NCBI GenBank assembly: GCA_015499985.1
Contig: JAAAUF010000668.1
Span: 1-13,569, forward strand
Source: Haplosporangium gracile
Taxonomy: Eukaryota; Mortierellomycota; Mortierellomycetes; Mortierellales; Mortierellaceae
Length of the DNA: 13,569 nt
Reading direction: 5' to 3'
Both the position numbers and the translations under genes were made by a program. This document shows, piece after piece, positions 8,643 through 13,569 of this stretch; the first letter of the stretch is position 1, and each line of letters begins with the position of its first letter. The notes under the pieces were generated by a model. It worked only from the letters and a program-made list of their open reading frames with translations, was not told the origin of the DNA and made no database searches.

Positions 8643-10128
8643 AAAACAGAATCGGGAGAGAGATGCGTTGGGTTTCGCAGACAGTGCCTAATTGAATAGC
8701 ATTGCGCAATATAATATTACCACCTTTTTTCAATCGGAAACGGGCCCCCTTTGTCCCTGCTCCGTTGGCGTCTTCTAGGACATGGATACAGTAAACTGAG
8801 GTGCAGAAGTGTGTCACCCGCAGGGGTTTTTGGGCTAGAAGGGCGCACGGATGATATGTTGTTTCTGAAATTTTTAGTAAAAACAGGGGAAGCAATGACT
8901 GGCATCATAGGTAATGGTGGACAAGACGTACCAGTTAGCCGGGAGTGCTAGATTGGACGCACTCAAGTTTTCACAAGAAGAAATAATAGGAATAAAGGGG
9001 ATGTGAGAGTGGATGGGAATGAGTGTACCCTATTCCCTCAGGCTCAAAGACAGAAGGATCATAGTGTTGGTCGCAACACATGAGGAGAGCGTATGGTAAG
9101 AAACTTTAACGAAGGATGAGGAGAGAGGAATAGTCCATGTTGTGAATGAGAACGAGAACTACGAAGCTAGCCTGTTTTCGACAATGTGTGTATGGGGACA
9201 TGATGTACAGATCCAGTTCAAAATGCAGCTTTCCTAGAGGACTGAAAACGCTTTTGCTCACCTGATCAAAAGGCACATTTTGTTTGTGGCGACTACATGC
9301 ACATTCTAAAGTGGACCCTTCGGATCAAATAATAGAACTTTGACCTATTTGTAGTGGATGTTACTCGCCACCTTGGTCAAAACTATGAACCATATCCGAG
9401 CAAAAAAAAAAAAAAAGAGGACGAATTGTCTACTTTGCTATTGAAATAGGTGGTTCATGGATCATGCGCAGCTGATCTAGGGGAAGGTATCTGTTTGATA
9501 TTGCGCGCGCACATACCAAGTGAACTTCTTTACCATAAAACAAAAACTAAAGAGAAAAAAAAATTGTATTCGTTCGCGCTCCTGAGTTATGAGCGGAGCT
9601 GTTGATGGAATAGGTAGTTCAAGCACTAAAATGAATGGCCTAGCGAATTGTTTGTCCCATTTGAGCGAGCAAAGACAACGATGGAGTGACAGAAATGGAA
9701 TGGAGGGAAAGTGCTCAATCAACTTCACGCAGGAGTGGAGTCAATGTATGCGAGGTCTTTGTTTTGTTTGCTATCTCCCTCTTATCACACATCAGGGCAA
9801 GCAAAGAAAACAGCCAATCAACTGAATGAACGCGTAGGAAGAGCACAAGGGAATTGTTGTATAAGCTTGGCAAGCAATGAAGGTACTTTTTGGGTGGTGC
9901 CCAGTGGTTGTACTATTGGTTTGTTTTTAGCGACAACAAACTAACAAGCGAGTAGCAACTCATGGATGTGCTCGGTCCAGGCATTGGTGATTGAACGTTG
10001 CATTCTGACAGTTGTGAGCGAAGAAAAAATGGAGGGAGAAGGAGGGAAAAGTCATGAAAGGCTTGCTTTCCTTTTGGTTTAAAAGCATGCACCCGCTCCT
10101 CTCAGAGGTTCTTTTTCTTCTCCACTAT
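8643..10128. other. Non-coding stretch downstream of UBA2
   Basis: About 1.5 kb in which I see no gene. It holds the UBA2 3' UTR, a possible AATAAA at 8991-8996 and a 15-base A run at 9402-9416. Short ORFs (for example an ATG-started 78-codon frame at 9589) have no recognisable motif and no leader of the type seen at the real genes. No tRNA cloverleaf or transposon signature was noticed. Confidence 0.55.
8991..8996 (+). terminator. Possible polyadenylation signal downstream of UBA2
   Basis: AATAAA 349 bp after the UBA2 stop, preceded by A-rich AAATAATAGG. It is rather far, and nearer degenerate A/T elements (around 8706-8717) may serve instead. Confidence 0.3.
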
Positions 10129-10358
10129 TGAGTCTCTTCGCTCTACTCCCTCCTTCTCTTTCTCTCACACACACACACTCTTTAGTTCTCCTCCTTCCTT
10201 TCTCTTTTATTGTTTTCTTTGAACGACCCTTTCTAACTTTATCTTTCTTACGACCTCTTGTTATTTTTGACTTACGGCACTCATAAGCTAACACGCTCGA
10301 TTATCACCCACTACCCCATTCTCACGTACTCACTCACACACAACAACTACAACCGACT
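10129..10358 (+). promoter_or_regulatory. CT-rich leader of the FAD monooxygenase gene
   Basis: C/T-dominated DNA with a short CA run (about 10166-10178), becoming A/C-rich (ACACAACAACTACAACCGACT) just before the ATG. No ATG occurs between 10087 and 10359, supporting 10359 as the start. The composition mirrors the leaders of the CSR1-like and thioesterase genes. A TTTAAAAG element near 10078 could serve as a TATA-like box. Confidence 0.5.
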
Positions 10359-13295
10359 ATGTCCTATAGCCAGAAGCACCCCAACCCCCGTGTGATCGTA
10401 GTCGGAGCTGGAATTGGCGGCCTGATGATGGGTCTCCTCCTCGGCAAGGCCGGTATCACTTACCAGATCTTTGAACGCGCCTCCCATGTCAAATCTCTCG
10501 GTAAATTAAAAAAGATCTCTCAGCCTCTTCTACTTCCACATCACCGATTTTTTTTACCTCACTTCGCCAGACTAACCCCCGTTAGATGCTCGGTTCATTT
10601 TTTTTCTCTTTTCTGCTACCCATGATGTCCTACAAAACAACAGGCGCGTTGATGTCGATCAATGCAAATATCCTGCCAGTTTTTGAGCAGCTGGGCCTGT
10701 TGGAAGAAGTGGAGAGCATCTCGCTCCGGAACCATGGGTCCTCTCTGTTCAACTACAAGATGGAGGAGATTGGAAAAGTTGGTATTCCAAATTACCAGGA
10801 GCTGTAAGTTTTCTTTGCTTTGTTATTCTTTTCCTCCTCGTTATTATCTTGACATATTATTTTAGTGAAAAAAAGAGCGAGATCGCATATAAAAATAGAC
10901 AGAAGAAAAACAGAGCTATCAAAGATGGATTCATTGGCCACAACCATTGACTCTGCTCTTTTTATCCTTATTGCCTATTTTGTGTAGAACGGGCTATGAC
11001 TTTCTAGTCTTCTCACGCCCAGAACTGTACGACATCCTTCTGCGCCAGATCCCAAAAGACCGCATCTCATTTAACAAACGCATACTCTCAATGCGAAAGG
11101 CCGCCGGCGGCACACGGATCTACTGCTCGGACAATTCGATCTACGAGGGCGACATTGTGATTGGTGCCGATGGAGCCTACTCGGCGGTCCGTCATAATAT
11201 GTACAAGATGATGGAGGCCGATGAGGATGTTGCGCCTACCCGTGATATCAAGGATATGGCGATGCCGTATTTGTGCATGGTTGGCACGACCGGCCCAATG
11301 GATTCGGAAAAGTATCCGCAGTTGAAGGATCCTTTGAATCATTTGCATCATGTTATTGGGACGGATATTTATAGCGTGAGTGTCGTTGTTTCTAACGTTT
11401 TTTGCTTGTTTGTTTTTTTATGTTTTTTATTGTTGTCCTTGCAAGGGTATGATGGGTGGAGGAGGTGATGAGGAAGGTGGTAGTGGTGGTGATGGTGTGT
11501 CGCCCTTCTTCTTGTCGTGATATGAGGTGTACAAGAAAAAGGAACAAACAAAGAAGCACCCGACTCGTGGTGAACAAAGAAGACAAGAAAAACTATAAGA
11601 AACAAAGAGAACAAACAGAACCTAAACTAACGTCAAATTTGATTTGCTTATCTGTTTTTTTTTCCTTCCTTCAATCGATTGAAAAAAAAAAACAATAGTG
11701 GACAGTGATCACAATTCCAAAAAACCGATTCTGTTGGAGTGTGATGGTGCAGGTCAAGGACCAAGCCGCGGCCAAAGAGCAACGGTTCCGCAACTCAGAG
11801 TGGGGACCCGAGGCTAACAATTCGTTGATTGAGGAGGTCAAGAATTTCCCTATTACGTTTGGAGGGACGCTAGGAGATGTTATCAAGGCGACACCAAAGG
11901 ACCGGATCTCGAAGGTCATGCTGGAGGAAAAGTTGTTCGAGACCTGGTATTACAAAAACATGGTTCTTATTGGAGATGGTGAGTTTTTGTTTTTCTTTTT
12001 TGAATGGTTGTTGGGTCTTGTATATTCATTGTTTTTGAGGAAAGAAGCGCGTGTTGTGTCGTGTGTGATTTTGGTGGCGCTTTTCCTAATTAGGAAGGTC
12101 TTTCTAACTTCCAGTTTTCTATTTGCTCCCTTTGATGGTTGTTTTTTATAGCATGCCACAAGGTACATTGGAGCTCTTTCTTTGTGAGACGTGTCCCACA
12201 ACAACGCCCATTTGTTTACTCGGATTTCTTTTGTTTTTATCTGTGTTTTTCGTTGTTCTCAAAGTGACATGGAGACAATAGCCCCACTAACAAGCATCCC
12301 TCTTTCCTCATCTCTCCCCTTTCTTCCATCTCTCCTTTGTCTTCATTGTCCCCGCATTCATTGTATCTATTGGTCCATAACTTTCATTGGCAAAATACAC
12401 AGATGCTCCCTACTTCAGGCCAAGGTAAGACAGAGCAACAAAAAATGTTAAGACAGAGAGAGAAAGAAAGAACGCCACATTGCTCTTGAAACTATTGTGT
12501 CATGTGCTTTGTGAATGCAATACGGTCACGTCTAAAAACTAATACTTCCTTCTCATGTTGATGTTGCTGGTGCTGTTATGGATGGGGTATTCTAGGCGCG
12601 ATGAACGCGATGCAAGACGCAGTCGTGTTGGCCAACTGCCTCTATGACCTCAAGGATTTGTCGCCCAAGAGTCTCACGGCTGCTTTTGACGACTACAAGA
12701 GCCAGCGATACAAAGAGGCCAAGAAGCAAGTTGCCAACAGCAAGTTGAATGCCAGAGTCTCTAGCGGCCAGGTACAGTACAAGACCCAATGATACGTTTT
12801 TTTGTCGATATGGAGTATATTTCGTTGTCCCTAATCTAATCCTGGCACTTTCCTCGCCTCTTGTGGACTCCTGTATACGTAGACCTTCGTTGAAAAGATC
12901 GTCCGCCACCTTGTCCTGAACTATATTCCAACATCGGTGAGGGCAAGGCAATTCAGTAAATCTGCTGCCTACAGGTATGGCCATGAAATGGAAAGAGTCA
13001 CACCAATGAAGGTACTTACGGCAATCAAGAAACGACGACCTGACTGACTCCTTCCCACTCCCGCTCTCCGCGATATGCGCAATATAGACCACAGATCGCA
13101 TTCTTGCCATTAGTCACCGAACGGGGCTCAATCAAGGCGCTCCCAAATCGACCGTCGAAACGAGTCATGTATGAGGAAATGCTCCTACGAAAACGACGCG
13201 TAGTGGTGACTCCTTATGATTCCTCTCAGTCATCTCGTACTTTTTCGACAGGTGGTAGTGGTGGAAATGGAGAGAAGACGTGCTTGGTCATCTAG
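10359..13295 (+). CDS. FAD-dependent monooxygenase (PHBH-type, group A) with CaaX-like tail
   Basis: Nine exons (10359-10500, 10644-10803, 10988-11375, 11699-11978, 12152-12162, 12403-12424, 12596-12771, 12883-12974, 13088-13295) join in frame to 492 aa. Seen in order: Rossmann VIVVGAGIGG (12-21) ending in the acidic E39 of IFER, SINANILPVFEQLGLL (52-67), FSRPELYDILL (109-119), the DG motif IGADGAYSAVR (159-169), and the FAD ribityl motif LIGDACHKMLPTSGQG with D323, followed by AMNAMQDAVVLANC. These place it among fungal FAD-binding hydroxylases that use NAD(P)H and O2 on aromatic or other small organic substrates. The substrate is unknown, and no biosynthetic partner is adjacent. After the catalytic domain come YRPQIAFLP (423-431), a basic RKRR (458-461), a Gly/Ser-rich linker and the end Cys-Leu-Val-Ile, which fits a CaaX prenylation box. 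FAD-binding parts are intact, so it should be functional. Enzyme class is secure; biological role is not. Confidence 0.9.
11376..11698 (+). other. Long intron 3 of the FAD monooxygenase
   Basis: The largest intron of the window (323 bp), starting GTGAGT and ending AACAATAG just before TGG ACA GTG. It contains G/T-rich sequence, a long A/G-rich middle, a CTAAC branch-like motif and T and A homopolymers. The flanking exons join as DIYS-WTVITIP in family-like fashion. Nothing else was recognised inside it. Confidence 0.7.
12152..12162 (+). other. 11-nt microexon of the FAD monooxygenase
   Basis: CATGCCACAAG between TTTTATAG and GTACAT. With the last G of exon 4 it encodes Ala-Cys-His-Lys, completing GDACHK of the conserved FAD motif. 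Its flanking introns are 173 and 240 bp. Without it the frame shifts and the motif is lost, so it is required in a functional mRNA. Confidence 0.85.
12403..12424 (+). other. 22-nt microexon of the FAD monooxygenase
   Basis: ATGCTCCCTACTTCAGGCCA plus AG, between a CACAG acceptor and a GTAAGA donor. It encodes MLPTSGQ plus the first base of Gly and continues the FAD motif from the 11-nt exon upstream. The next exon opens with GC-GCG-ATG (Gly-Ala-Met), as expected for the family. Confidence 0.85.
12975..13094 (+). other. Intron 8 with two in-frame splice pairings
   Basis: The preferred splice removes 12975-13087 (CAG|GTATGG to AATATAG) and yields AAYRPQIAFLP, matching the family YRPQ-FLP pattern. 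A second donor (AAG|GTACTT, 13012) and acceptor (ACCACAG, ending 13094) also pair in frame. That product would be ten residues longer and would replace Pro-Gln after YR with a short charged segment. Confidence 0.65.
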
Positions 13296-13569
13296 CTACG
13301 CCACCCTTTTTCTTTCTCTCTCCAAAAGCAGTGAGAGAGACTTTGCCTAGAAAAACGACAAAACCCAATTTTTATGACAAGCTTATTTAACTGAATAAAA
13401 TGACACAAAACGTGATGAAACGTCTAGGCACTTGACTATCGCAAAAAGAACAAAGGCGAGCCATGGATTACACACAGTTGTGATGAGTGAACGAAAAAAG
13501 GGGGCGAAGGGAAATAAGATCTACTTGACTGAAATAACGTCGTGGACATCAAATGAAATACTCTTGACG
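13296..13569 (+). other. 3' flank of the FAD monooxygenase
   Basis: Starts T/C-rich, then becomes A-rich. It carries the AATAAA at 13394-13399. No gene is seen before the window ends. Confidence 0.6.
13394..13399 (+). terminator. Polyadenylation signal of the FAD monooxygenase
   Basis: AATAAA lies 99 bp after the TAG stop, preceded by TTATTTAA and followed by A-rich sequence, a normal fungal 3'-end arrangement. Confidence 0.65.

Noticed and set aside
9589..9825. ATG-started 78-codon forward frame between UBA2 and the monooxygenase
   Set aside because: No recognisable motif, no CT/CA leader and no homologous segment; expected by chance in 1.7 kb.
12995..13094. Using donor 13012 as the main splice for monooxygenase intron 8
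   Set aside because: It is in frame with the 13094 acceptor, but it breaks the YRPQ-FLP segment expected in the family; kept only as a possible alternative isoform.
12592..13110. A 172-codon reverse-strand open frame over the monooxygenase 3' exons
   Set aside because: It crosses well-supported exons and introns of the forward gene and shows no family motif.

Overview
The window looks like nuclear DNA of a filamentous fungus, most likely an early-diverging one of the Mortierella/Mucoromycota type. It has intron-rich genes with short GT-AG introns (mostly 90-200 bp), pyrimidine-rich and G-poor leaders, AATAAA-type 3' signals and protein families typical of these fungi. The lineage is an inference from gene style; no rRNA or other phylogenetic marker is present. 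Four complete protein genes can be reconstructed by joining exons at consensus splice sites while keeping the reading frame and family motifs intact.

Layout: (1) 1-81, a CAA/CAG run that may be the polyglutamine end of a gene entering from the left. (2) 82-2083, about 2 kb with no recognisable gene, ending in a long ATG-free pyrimidine-rich leader. (3) 2084-3777 (+), a CSR1/Sec14-like CRAL-TRIO lipid-transfer protein, 4 exons, 419 aa. (4) 4305-5098 (-), a HotDog-fold acyl-CoA thioesterase ending in the peroxisomal signal Ser-Lys-Leu, 2 exons, 162 aa. (5) 5099-5694, a divergent promoter with CCAAT and CACGTG motifs. (6) 5695-8642 (+), the SUMO E1 catalytic subunit UBA2, 10 exons, 653 aa. (7) 8643-10358, about 1.7 kb of non-coding DNA. 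(8) 10359-13295 (+), a FAD-dependent monooxygenase, 9 exons including 11-nt and 22-nt microexons, 492 aa, ending in a CaaX-like Cys-Leu-Val-Ile. (9) 13296-13569, its 3' flank.

The genes do not form an obvious pathway. CSR1-like and the thioesterase both concern lipids and lie tail to tail, and the thioesterase and UBA2 share a divergent promoter, but this is probably an ordinary fungal gene neighbourhood. I see no mobile element, CRISPR, rRNA or tRNA, and no evidence for a new multi-gene system. The points most worth checking are the two C-terminal targeting motifs (SKL and CLVI), the microexons across the conserved FAD motif of the monooxygenase, a paired alternative splice choice near its 3' end, and a stop-free 99-bp intron inside UBA2.
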